From assembly GCA_019245255.1 (NCBI GenBank), contig JAFARV010000610.1, forward strand, positions 1-8,315: a stretch of 8,315 nt of DNA. Direction: 5' to 3'. The notes under the pieces are model-generated. The model had not been told where the DNA came from, made no database searches, and was given only the letters and a program-made list of their open reading frames with translations. The stretch is from Acidobacteriaceae bacterium (GTDB lineage: Bacteria; Acidobacteriota; Terriglobia; Bryobacterales; Bryobacteraceae). The translations under genes were made by a program, and so were the position numbers. Shown here in pieces: positions 1 to 6,430 of the stretch. Position 1 is the stretch's first letter. Every line of letters starts with the position of its first letter.

Positions 1-1902
1 GGGGGCGCCGTTGGCCGGATTGAAATTTCCGCTTTCCTTGTGTGGCGCATCGTTCAGGAAGTCCCACAGGTTGAAGAAGTTGTAATTAGGAATGCCGCAA
101 CCCGTGCACTCGTTCAGGTAGAAGAGGCGTGTAACGTCGAACCCGTACTTAATGGAGTGGCGTCCAGCAATCTGGGTGGCGACATCCTTGATGGTACCGG
201 TCCACTGGTTCAAGATGCTGCCGATAGCGGCGCCAAAGGGCTGTATCGCACTCGGACCGGTGAGGCTGCCGATCTGATCGATGTTGTCCAAAGGAAGTCC
301 AACCGGCTGCTGCGGGTTTGACGAAATTTCATTCCAGTGCCATCCCGCGAGGTTCGTCCGGAACTCGTTGAGGACGGTTGGCGAAAAGGTGTGATTCCAA
401 ACTACCGAAAAGGCTTCGTTTATCTGGTTGTGATGGAACAAGTTATAAGCACGAGAGGCGCCGTTCAGGGAAGTAGTATCTTGTGGAACCCAATAGATGG
501 CGAAGGCGATGTGATCCAGCTGCGTCAGATTCGCGTCCAGGCGGCCATTGTACTGGTATTTCGAGGTGGTCGTCCTGTCGATGGTGGTGTAGTTCGCAAT
601 GTCGGCGACGTTGCTTAGACCACTGCCCACGCCGGGGCTGGACGGACTCGACCATGTAAGGTCGTGCGTACCCAAAGGGGTTGTTAACGGTGAACCGAGG
701 TTAAGACCCTGGCCCGGAATCGTTCTGCAGTTTACGCCTTCCACCAATCCGATATTGGCGCAGGTTGCGGGATTGATGCTGCCTTGGCTGACGACACCGT
801 TGCCGGGAAATGAGAGGTATTGTGCGGCGATGCTTCCAGGACGGGCCAAGGCATCAAATGCAGGGGTGTCGTACCATCCGGTGGAAGTAACCCCGGCGTT
901 GGGCTCGTCTATCGTCTCGACGTTGAAGAAGAAGAAGATCTTGTTTTTCCAAATGGGTCCCCCGATGCCGCCGCCCAGTTGATTAAACCGGTTCTCGTCT
1001 CTCAGCACCGCGTTACCCAGGCCGTTAAAGCGCTGGAACGCGTTCAGGCCGGGACGGTGAGCCGTGAAGAACGCACTGCCATGAAAATCGTTGGAGCCGC
1101 TCTTCGAAGTGACCTGAATCTGGGCGCCGCTGAAACGTCCATTTTCGGCATCATAGCTGTTGGAAACGACCTTAACGCTATCGACTGAATCCTCTGACGG
1201 CGTGACGATCGTGGTGCCGCCCCAGACAGCGCTGGTCGTGCTGATTCCGTCGATGGAAATGCTGTTGTTCTCATACTGCTGGCCGACGGCCAGCGCTTGC
1301 GGGCCATTTTCCGTTTGAAAAATGCCTTGACTTCCGCCGGTTGCGCCGGGCCCCTGACTGCCGGGAACATTCTCACCGCCACCGCCGCTGCCCTGCGCGC
1401 CATCGCCGGTCATCCCCGGCGCTAACTGGACCAATTGCATGACGTCCCGCCCGAACGAGGGCATGTGTTGAATTTGATTGCTGGTGATGGTTCCGCTCAA
1501 AGTAGCCGTGTCCGTATCCAGCGCCTGTGTGGTACCTGAGACGGTTACGGTCTGCTGAACTTCGCCCACGTCGAGTTGCAGGTTCAGCGCATTCGGCTGT
1601 TCCGGAATGATTGCGACCTTTTCGAGCACTTTCGTTTTGAATCCTGGAGCCTCCGCTGTTAGCTTGTAGGGCGATGGCGAGAGCGCGTTGAACTCATAAA
1701 TGCCATTCGTGTCTGAGGTCGACACCAGTTTTTGACCGGTATCGGTGTTTTCCAGCGTCACTGTTGCGCCGGCAACGGCTCCGCCTTGCGGATCAGTTAC
1801 GGTTCCGCGGATGGACGCGCGAAACTGAGCACGGCCAAGCTGAGAAAAGAGGAGCAGACAGATTGCTACCAGCACGCAATGTGCTAGGTTGCGGTGACTC
1901 AT
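1..1902 (-). CDS. TonB-dependent receptor, Oar-like, with N-terminal carboxypeptidase-regulatory domain (3' end outside window)
   Basis: The frame is open without a stop from the ATG at 1902-1900 to the window edge, giving the first 634 residues. Acidobacterial relatives are usually about 1000-1200 residues, so much of the barrel is missing. The start is set by a GGGAGG ribosome binding site 6 nt upstream and by a signal peptide at residues 1-25 (hydrophobic core from C9 to F19, likely cleavage after GRA, before QFRAS). Residues about 27-110 look like a CarboxypepD_reg/Cna-B beta-sandwich (RGTVTDPQGGAVAGATVTL; later DTNGIYEFNALSPSPYKL). A plug-like region follows to about residue 270 (MPSFGRDVMQLVQLAPG; SISIDGIST; SNSYDAENGRFSGAQIQVTS), then aromatic-rich barrel strands. 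Residues 166-193 form a Gly-rich insert (GSGGGGE...GPGATGG). By family it should be an outer-membrane TonB/ExbB/ExbD-dependent importer or peptide/polymer-binding protein. The substrate cannot be read from the sequence. It is divergent from the permease gene. Family assignment is firm; substrate is unknown. Confidence 0.9.
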   Translation of the reverse strand, partial: MSHRNLAHCVLVAICLLLFSQLGRAQFRASIRGTVTDPQGGAVAGATVTLENTDTGQKLVSTSDTNGIYEFNALSPSPYKLTAEAPGFKTKVLEKVAIIPEQPNALNLQLDVGEVQQTVTVSGTTQALDTDTATLSGTITSNQIQHMPSFGRDVMQLVQLAPGMTGDGAQGSGGGGENVPGSQGPGATGGSQGIFQTENGPQALAVGQQYENNSISIDGISTTSAVWGGTTIVTPSEDSVDSVKVVSNSYDAENGRFSGAQIQVTSKSGSNDFHGSAFFTAHRPGLNAFQRFNGLGNAVLRDENRFNQLGGGIGGPIWKNKIFFFFNVETIDEPNAGVTSTGWYDTPAFDALARPGSIAAQYLSFPGNGVVSQGSINPATCANIGLVEGVNCRTIPGQGLNLGSPLTTPLGTHDLTWSSPSSPGVGSGLSNVADIANYTTIDRTTTSKYQYNGRLDANLTQLDHIAFAIYWVPQDTTSLNGASRAYNLFHHNQINEAFSVVWNHTFSPTVLNEFRTNLAGWHWNEISSNPQQPVGLPLDNIDQIGSLTGPSAIQPFGAAIGSILNQWTGTIKDVATQIAGRHSIKYGFDVTRLFYLNECTGCGIPNYNFFNLWDFLNDAPHKESGNFNPANGAP

Positions 1903-1908
1903 ATACGA

Positions 1909-1914
1909 CCTCCC
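1909..1914 (-). promoter_or_regulatory. Ribosome binding site of the TonB-dependent receptor
   Basis: On the minus strand this reads GGGAGG, 6 nt before the ATG at 1902. It is a near-perfect anti-Shine-Dalgarno match and fixes the receptor start. Confidence 0.8.
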
Positions 1915-1943
1915 AAACATGTTCTTCGACGACGCCGGTTCCT

Positions 1944-1957
1944 TTTCGATTTCGAAA
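1944..1957. repeat. Inverted repeat TTTCGA-N2-TCGAAA upstream of the receptor
   Basis: The plus strand reads TTTCGATTTCGAAA: two perfect 6-bp arms around a TT spacer. It lies 42-55 bp upstream of the receptor ATG, inside the probable 5' leader or promoter region. Its short, symmetric, AT-rich form fits an operator for a dimeric regulator, but no regulator gene is in the window and chance cannot be excluded. The short loop makes a stable RNA hairpin unlikely. Confidence 0.4.
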
Positions 1958-1993
1958 CAAAACGCCGAGGAGACTTAACCTCTTGGCACCAAA

Positions 1994-2017
1994 ATCTATC
2001 ACAAGTCATCTATCACA
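1994..2017. repeat. Tandem direct repeat of 10 bp in the divergent control region
   Basis: Two perfect copies of ATCTATCACA (plus strand; TGTGATAGAT on the minus strand) start at 1994 and 2008, giving a 14-bp period with AGTC between them. They lie about 92-115 bp upstream of the receptor start and about 90-110 bp upstream of the permease start. Tandem direct repeats between divergent genes often bind regulators head to tail. Alternatively, on the minus strand each copy contains TGATAGAT, which resembles an extended -10 element (TGnTAnnnT); the copy nearest the receptor reads TGATAGATT. Either way it is a good candidate control element. The factor is unknown. Confidence 0.5.
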
Positions 2018-2044
2018 CATCCAGAAGATGCCACCGTTCGCATT

Positions 2045-2085
2045 GCCACGTGGCCCGGATTGTATCAGTCTGAGGCCGTTATACT
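2045..2085 (+). promoter_or_regulatory. Possible permease promoter/operator: GCCACGTGGC palindrome and TATACT -10-like box
   Basis: A perfect 10-bp palindrome, GCCACGTGGC (2045-2054), precedes a -10-like TATACT (2080-2085), which lies 19 nt before the chosen permease ATG at 2105. No good -35 sits 16-18 bp upstream of TATACT (positions 2057-2062 read GGATTG). If real, the promoter would be weak or activator-dependent, with the palindrome as a possible binding site. Transcription from it would leave a very short leader of roughly 13 nt. Confidence 0.25.
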
Positions 2086-2104
2086 GGACCGATTGACCGG
2101 CAAA

Positions 2105-3625
2105 ATGACCCAACTCCTGAGGACGAAGAACATCGACGACCTCGTGGATGAAAGCCACGCGGAAGGCAAGGCGCTGAAGCGCTCACTTGGGCCCTGGAGC
2201 CTGATTGCGTTTGGTATCGGCGCTGTCATCGGGTCCGGCATTTTCACGGTGACTGGTACCGCAGCAGCAGGCCAGCACGCGACAGCCGCGTCGATTCTGA
2301 AAGCGCCGCTTCTCGATCTGATCCTGCACGGCGGCGCCGCTGCATCCATGACAGGCCGTCCCGGTGCCGGACCAGCACTCACGCTCTCGTTCATCTTGAC
2401 TGCAATTACCTGTGGCTTCGCCGCACTCTGCTATGCCGAGCTCGCCTCCATGATTCCGATCGCCGGGAGCGCGTACACTTACGCGTACACGACGCTCGGT
2501 GAAATCTTCGCCTGGATCATCGGTTGGGACCTGATCCTCGAGTATGCGGTCTCAAATATGTCTGTCGCGGTGGGCTTCTCCGCCTACTTCAATGTCATGT
2601 GCGATTACCTGTTCGGCGCACATTTACCAAAGATTTTCTCTGAACCTGCCTTCGTCGGCCAGGAACGCACCCAGAGTCTTTTCAACGTTCCGGCCCTCCT
2701 GATCGTCATGGTGTTGAGTTGGCTTCTTGTGCGCGGTGTGAAGGAGAGCGCCGGCGCAAACAATATCATGGTCGCGATCAAAGTCGCCGCCGTGCTGGTG
2801 TTTGTATTCGGTGCCGCGCATGCAGTCGAGGCACAGAATCTCCATCCGTACATGCCGAACGGCTTCGGCGGAGTCGTCACGGGCGCGGCCATCGTCTTCT
2901 TCACATTTATCGGTTTCGATTCCGTATCGACGGCTGCCGAAGAATGCAGGAACCCGCAGCGTGACATGCCGGTGGGCATCGTTGGCACTCTGATCATCTG
3001 CGGTCTTCTATATACCTCGGTGGCGTTCGTTCTAACGGGCATCGTCAACTGGAAAACTCTCGACAATGCAGCCCCGGTTGCGAACGCTCTGCACGCCATC
3101 GGCATGAATCGCCTGCGATTCGCAGTCACGGTTGGCGCGCTGCTCGGAATGCTGTCGTCACTACTCGTCTATCAATACGGACAGGCACGCATCTGGTTCG
3201 CCATGTCGCGCGATCGGCTTTTGCCGGCTATGTTCTCGAAGGTGCACAAGATTCACCGGACGCCGCATATCAGCACCTGGATCGCAGGTCTGGCGGTCGG
3301 AATCCCCGCCGGGCTCTGGGACATCGACACCTTCGCCGATCTCTCGAATATTGGAACTTTGTTTGCCTTCGTGGTCGTATCTGCAGGTGTGATCATTCTG
3401 CGGCGAAAACAGCCCGATCGCCGGCGCTCGTTCCGAGTTCCCTGGTGCCCGGTAACGCCGGTGATTTCGATAGCCTGCTGTCTCGGCCTGATGCTCGGGC
3501 TGCCCCTTGAAACCTGGATACGTTTTGTAGTCTGGCTCGCCGTCGGTCTCGTAATCTATGTCCTCTATAGCCGTCATCGCAGCCCGTTGAACCAACCACT
3601 CGTTCAACCTCTGCAGCGCGCCTAA
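2105..3625 (+). CDS. Amino acid permease, APC superfamily, CAT (cationic amino acid transporter)-like
   Basis: Predicted 506-residue cytoplasmic-membrane amino acid transporter with 12 or so helices. The start ATG at 2105 is preferred over an in-frame TTG at 2060 because MTQLLRTKNIDDL matches the usual N-terminus of this family (short basic segment, then KRSLGPW before helix 1). No clear Shine-Dalgarno is visible at either. Helix 1 carries the substrate-binding signature GIGAVIGSGIF (residues 37-47). CAT-like blocks follow: CYAELASMIPIAGSAYTYAY (about 109-128), GWDLILEYAVS (140-150), the helix-6 segment FTFIGFDSVSTAAEE (266-280), ARIWFAMSRDRLLP (361-374) and NIGTLFAF (415-422). Residues 52-91 form a Gly/Ala-rich insert between helices 1 and 2. 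By family it couples uptake of amino acids to an ion gradient or exchanges them. Whether the substrate is cationic cannot be decided. It probably forms an operon with the phosphatase downstream, 18 nt away. Family is secure; specificity is not. Confidence 0.92.
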   Translation: MTQLLRTKNIDDLVDESHAEGKALKRSLGPWSLIAFGIGAVIGSGIFTVTGTAAAGQHATAASILKAPLLDLILHGGAAASMTGRPGAGPALTLSFILTAITCGFAALCYAELASMIPIAGSAYTYAYTTLGEIFAWIIGWDLILEYAVSNMSVAVGFSAYFNVMCDYLFGAHLPKIFSEPAFVGQERTQSLFNVPALLIVMVLSWLLVRGVKESAGANNIMVAIKVAAVLVFVFGAAHAVEAQNLHPYMPNGFGGVVTGAAIVFFTFIGFDSVSTAAEECRNPQRDMPVGIVGTLIICGLLYTSVAFVLTGIVNWKTLDNAAPVANALHAIGMNRLRFAVTVGALLGMLSSLLVYQYGQARIWFAMSRDRLLPAMFSKVHKIHRTPHISTWIAGLAVGIPAGLWDIDTFADLSNIGTLFAFVVVSAGVIILRRKQPDRRRSFRVPWCPVTPVISIACCLGLMLGLPLETWIRFVVWLAVGLVIYVLYSRHRSPLNQPLVQPLQRA

Positions 3626-3643
3626 CTATTTGCGTCTTCAACC

Positions 3644-6211
3644 ATGAGCAAGCCCGTACTTCAATATGTTGCGCTTTGCATATTGGCTGCATGGGCTGTC
3701 GTTGCTCAATCCGCTTATTCGGCACTTCTTATCTTCGAGCAGGTTAACTCTGACCGTTACATGCGGGTGCCCTTTTTTACACGTAGTTACACAAGCACCA
3801 TTGAAGCCATTTTCCCGACTTACGAAGACTCCGGGCTGCGTGTGGGCGATCGTGTACTTGCGCTCAATCGCCGTAGGGTAAACGGCCTGGAACAGATCGA
3901 CCGCGCGAGATTCTTTCAGGGCCCGGGCGACCTGTTGCAGGTCACTGTGCAGCGCTCGCTTCCTGACGGTAGGATCTCAGTTCTGACCATACCTGTGCGC
4001 TTGCACGAGTACCGATCGGAAGGCCTCGCATGGCTGACACTTACCGCAAGAACGCTGCTTCCCTTGTGCTGCCTGCTTGTCGGTTTCTTCATCGCATTTG
4101 TGCGTCCGAGAGACCCGCTGGCCTGGATCACGATGGCAATGCTGACGTCGTTCGCCGAAGGTGTCAGCGGTTTCGAGTACTGGTCCATTTGGCCGCCGTG
4201 GCGAGAACTCTTCATCATTTACCACTCCGTTCTCACTAACATGTGGCCGCTCTGGGTCGTGCTCTTCGGCCTGTATTTTCCGATGCCGTTTGAAGTTATT
4301 CGTAGGAACCGCTGGATCGCGTGGGTCTTGGCGGCGCCGTTCATCTGTGTGGCGGCGATTTCGCTCTACGCGGATCTGGCAGAAGGAAACCACTACGCGG
4401 AACTAACTCAGATTGCGGCGGCGAACCAACTTACACAGAGACCGTTGGACATAGTTTCCGGTTTGTGTGCAGTCTCATTCTTCATCCTGCTCGCCGCGAA
4501 GCGAAGACGGCTCGACAGCCCCGATGCCAAGCGCAGAATCAACATCATGCTGGCCGGCTGCTTCGTTTCTGTCGTTCCGCTTGTCCTTTTTGTCCTCTTC
4601 AGCGTCAACATGATACCAGCTCCCAGCAACTGGCTGGATGCCGGGCTTGTGCTGCCACTCACCCTTTTGTTCCCCGTCACGATGGCATACGTGATCATCG
4701 TGCAGCGCGCAATGGACGTACGGATGGTCGTGCGTATGGGCGTGAAGTACGCATTCGCGAGCACGACTCTGAACGTGCTTCGACTCGCGTTGATCGTCCT
4801 CGCCATTATGTTCACCGTCAGGTTCATCACGGATTCGGAGCATCACTGGCAGGCCTTGCTCTTCGGGCTCATCGGGACTGCAGTGGTTATCGGCCTGCGG
4901 CGGTCCAGCAATACGGCCACCCGCTGGATGGATCGCAAATTCTTTCGCGAGGCCTACAACGCCGAGATCATCCTGAGCGGCTTGGCTAACACAGTTGCAC
5001 GAATTCGCGATCGCAAGCCGTTGCTCGAAACCATCGCGCTGCGTATCTCGGACTCGCTGCATCCCGTTTGCATGGCCATTCTGCTTGACTCCGGCGAGCG
5101 CTATTCGGTAGCGCATTCCATTGGTCTTCCGTCGCCGGACAATTTGCAGTTTCCCAAGCGCTGTGCGACTCTGCGGCTGCTGAAAGAGCAGAACGCTCCG
5201 GCAAAGGTCTTCTTTGACGACCCGCAATCTTGGGTATACGGCGCAACTGAAGCCGAGCAGGAGACGTTGAGAAATCTGAACGCACAGATCCTGATTCCCA
5301 TCTCGCTCGATTCGCGCCTGCTCGGCATCATGACTCTCGGGCCGAAACGATCGGAGGCGCCATACTCACGGCGTGACCTGCAATTGTTGAGTGCGGTAGC
5401 CTCGCAAGCTGGCCTCGCCCTCGACAACGCGCGCCTGACAGAAAACATCCGGCGCGAGATCGCACAGCGTGAGCGCCTCGACCGTGAATTGGAAATCGCG
5501 CGCGAGGTGCAGCAACGACTGTTTCCTCAAAAGCTCCCTCATGTGCAAGGTCTGGATTTTGCGGGGTACTGCCGTCCTGCGCTCGGAGTTGGAGGAGATT
5601 ACTACGACTTCATTCGCCTGGATAGTGGCTGTCTCGGTGTCGCGATCGGCGACGTCTCAGGCAAGGGCATTGCCGCAGCTTTGATGATGGCAAGTTTGCA
5701 GGCCTCCTTGCGCGGCCAAACCATTGCCCCTTGTGAGACCCTTGCCGAAATGATTCAGCACGTCAACCGTCTCGTGTTTGAATCTTCCTCCGACAATCGC
5801 TATGCAACGTTCTTTTATGCCGAGTACGACCCGAAGACTCGCAGCATTCGCTACGTAAATGCGGGCCACAACGCACCCATTCTGTCTCGCAATCATAGCC
5901 AGAAGTATGTATTACGCCTTGAGGATGGGGGAACTGTGCTCGGATTGTTTCCGGATGCTCCGTATCGCGAGGCGAAAGTCGACACCAGGCCGGGAGATAT
6001 GGTGGTTGCATTCACCGACGGGATTTCCGAAGCAATGAATGCTCGCGAGGAAGAATTTGGAGAAGAACGCTTAATTGACACCGTGAGGCGGTGTAACTCG
6101 CGTACGGCCGCGGAGTTAATCACGTGCATTCTGGACCAGGTAGACGCGTTCACCGCAGGGGCGCCTCAGCACGACGATATGACTTTGGTCGTGATGCGAA
6201 TGAGTGATTAG
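3644..6211 (+). CDS. Membrane SpoIIE/PP2C-type serine/threonine phosphatase with PDZ-like, multi-TM and GAF domains
   Basis: An 855-residue membrane-bound signalling phosphatase. Order: TM1 (about residues 7-29); PDZ-like segment with SGLRVGDRVLALNRRRVNG (63-81), expected outside the membrane; a bundle of roughly eight hydrophobic helices from about 134 to 417; juxtamembrane linker WMDRKFFREAYNAEIIL (428-444); GAF-like region (about 445-600, with IPISLDSRLLGIMTLG); a charged, probably coiled-coil helix (597-628); and a C-terminal PP2C/SpoIIE domain (about 632-855). Metal-binding acidic residues look intact: D652 in GGDYYDF, D670 in GDVSGKG, D792 in FTDGISE and D844/D845 in QHDDMTLV. YVNAGHNAP (738-746) is also present. 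Family members dephosphorylate Ser/Thr on anti-anti-sigma-like proteins in partner-switching cascades. The sensory input here is unknown and no RsbV/RsbW-like partner is nearby. It lies 18 nt after the permease stop with no Shine-Dalgarno, suggesting translational coupling. Phosphatase identity is strong; the PDZ call is moderate. Confidence 0.93.
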   Translation: MSKPVLQYVALCILAAWAVVAQSAYSALLIFEQVNSDRYMRVPFFTRSYTSTIEAIFPTYEDSGLRVGDRVLALNRRRVNGLEQIDRARFFQGPGDLLQVTVQRSLPDGRISVLTIPVRLHEYRSEGLAWLTLTARTLLPLCCLLVGFFIAFVRPRDPLAWITMAMLTSFAEGVSGFEYWSIWPPWRELFIIYHSVLTNMWPLWVVLFGLYFPMPFEVIRRNRWIAWVLAAPFICVAAISLYADLAEGNHYAELTQIAAANQLTQRPLDIVSGLCAVSFFILLAAKRRRLDSPDAKRRINIMLAGCFVSVVPLVLFVLFSVNMIPAPSNWLDAGLVLPLTLLFPVTMAYVIIVQRAMDVRMVVRMGVKYAFASTTLNVLRLALIVLAIMFTVRFITDSEHHWQALLFGLIGTAVVIGLRRSSNTATRWMDRKFFREAYNAEIILSGLANTVARIRDRKPLLETIALRISDSLHPVCMAILLDSGERYSVAHSIGLPSPDNLQFPKRCATLRLLKEQNAPAKVFFDDPQSWVYGATEAEQETLRNLNAQILIPISLDSRLLGIMTLGPKRSEAPYSRRDLQLLSAVASQAGLALDNARLTENIRREIAQRERLDRELEIAREVQQRLFPQKLPHVQGLDFAGYCRPALGVGGDYYDFIRLDSGCLGVAIGDVSGKGIAAALMMASLQASLRGQTIAPCETLAEMIQHVNRLVFESSSDNRYATFFYAEYDPKTRSIRYVNAGHNAPILSRNHSQKYVLRLEDGGTVLGLFPDAPYREAKVDTRPGDMVVAFTDGISEAMNAREEEFGEERLIDTVRRCNSRTAAELITCILDQVDAFTAGAPQHDDMTLVVMRMSD

Positions 6212-6238
6212 CCGCCCGTTGCGGCTCATTTAAATCAC
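6204..6238 (+). terminator. Hairpin at the phosphatase stop codon, possible terminator
   Basis: AGCCGC (6210-6215) pairs perfectly with GCGGCT (6221-6226) around a 5-nt loop. An outer arm, GTGATT (6204-6209), can pair with AATCAC (6233-6238) across a 6-nt bulge on the 3' side. The hairpin overlaps the TAG stop and is followed by CATTTAAAT, not a clean run of T. It is therefore a plausible but weak intrinsic terminator for the permease-phosphatase unit. It could instead protect the 3' end. Confidence 0.45.
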
Positions 6239-6274
6239 GCCACCCGCGCCGGCTTGCACCAGGCGTGCCTTCCT

Positions 6275-6317
6275 GACTACTCGTTCGGAACCTAGGTTCC
6301 GGATCGCCGACAAACCA
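6275..6317. repeat. Intergenic repeat, copy A, containing a 16-bp perfect palindrome
   Basis: This segment resembles 7701-7742 with the same internal spacing: GACTACTC, six variable bases, AACCTAG, TTCCG, then GCSGAC and a CCA. By hand alignment about 32 of 42 positions match, with one indel. Copy A also contains the perfect palindrome CGGAACCTAGGTTCCG (6286-6301), which copy B does not keep because it lacks one G at the centre and differs in the left arm. It lies 64 bp after the phosphatase stop and about 115-155 bp before the GNAT-kinase start. Confidence 0.5.
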
Positions 6318-6346
6318 GACCAAGATCGTGCTGCGTCGTCGAGCGA

Positions 6347-6375
6347 TTGACGGAACCACCTTCCAGTCATAGGCT
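6347..6375 (+). promoter_or_regulatory. Candidate sigma70-type promoter of the GNAT-kinase gene
   Basis: TTGACG (6347-6352, five of six bases of the -35 consensus) is separated by exactly 17 bp from TAGGCT (6370-6375), which keeps the T1, A2 and T6 positions of a -10 box. Transcription would start near 6382, leaving a leader of about 50 nt before the ATG at 6431. The TTG inside the -35 is in frame with the coding region but is better explained as promoter sequence. Confidence 0.45.
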
Positions 6376-6418
6376 GTTGTTATCGGGCAAGCTCCCGGAT
6401 CACCTAGGCACGCAAATT

Positions 6419-6423
6419 AGGAG
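6419..6423 (+). promoter_or_regulatory. Ribosome binding site deciding the GNAT-kinase start
   Basis: AGGAG lies 7 nt before the ATG at 6431. It selects this start over the in-frame TTG at 6347, which would add 28 residues with no family resemblance. Confidence 0.75.
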
Positions 6424-6430
6424 CAGACAG

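Noticed and set aside
599..1188. Plus-strand open frames opposite the TonB receptor
   Set aside because: The minus-strand receptor frame is uninterrupted over the whole stretch and has recognisable plug and barrel motifs. The plus frames do not.
1994..2017. CRP/FNR-type site (TGTGA half-sites)
   Set aside because: The TGTGA halves are in direct, not inverted, orientation, so the dyad symmetry of a CRP site is missing.
2060..2104. TTG at 2060 as the permease start (15 extra residues)
   Set aside because: The extra residues (MYQSEAVILDRLTGK) do not resemble the family, there is no ribosome binding site, and they overlap the -10-like TATACT. The ATG at 2105 gives the usual N-terminus.
4321..4989. 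Plus-strand open frame of 222 codons within the phosphatase gene
   Set aside because: It is a +1/+2 shadow of the real reading frame, rich in Arg, His and Cys, with no domain.
4475..5227. Minus-strand open frame of 250 codons within the phosphatase gene
   Set aside because: It lies antisense to a gene with clear domains, its product is low-complexity and charge-rich, and it matches no family I recognise.
6347..6430. TTG at 6347 as the GNAT-kinase start (28 extra residues)
   Set aside because: The TTG falls in a good -35 box with a -10 at 17 bp. The ATG at 6431 has AGGAG at 7 nt, and the GNAT domain begins right after it.
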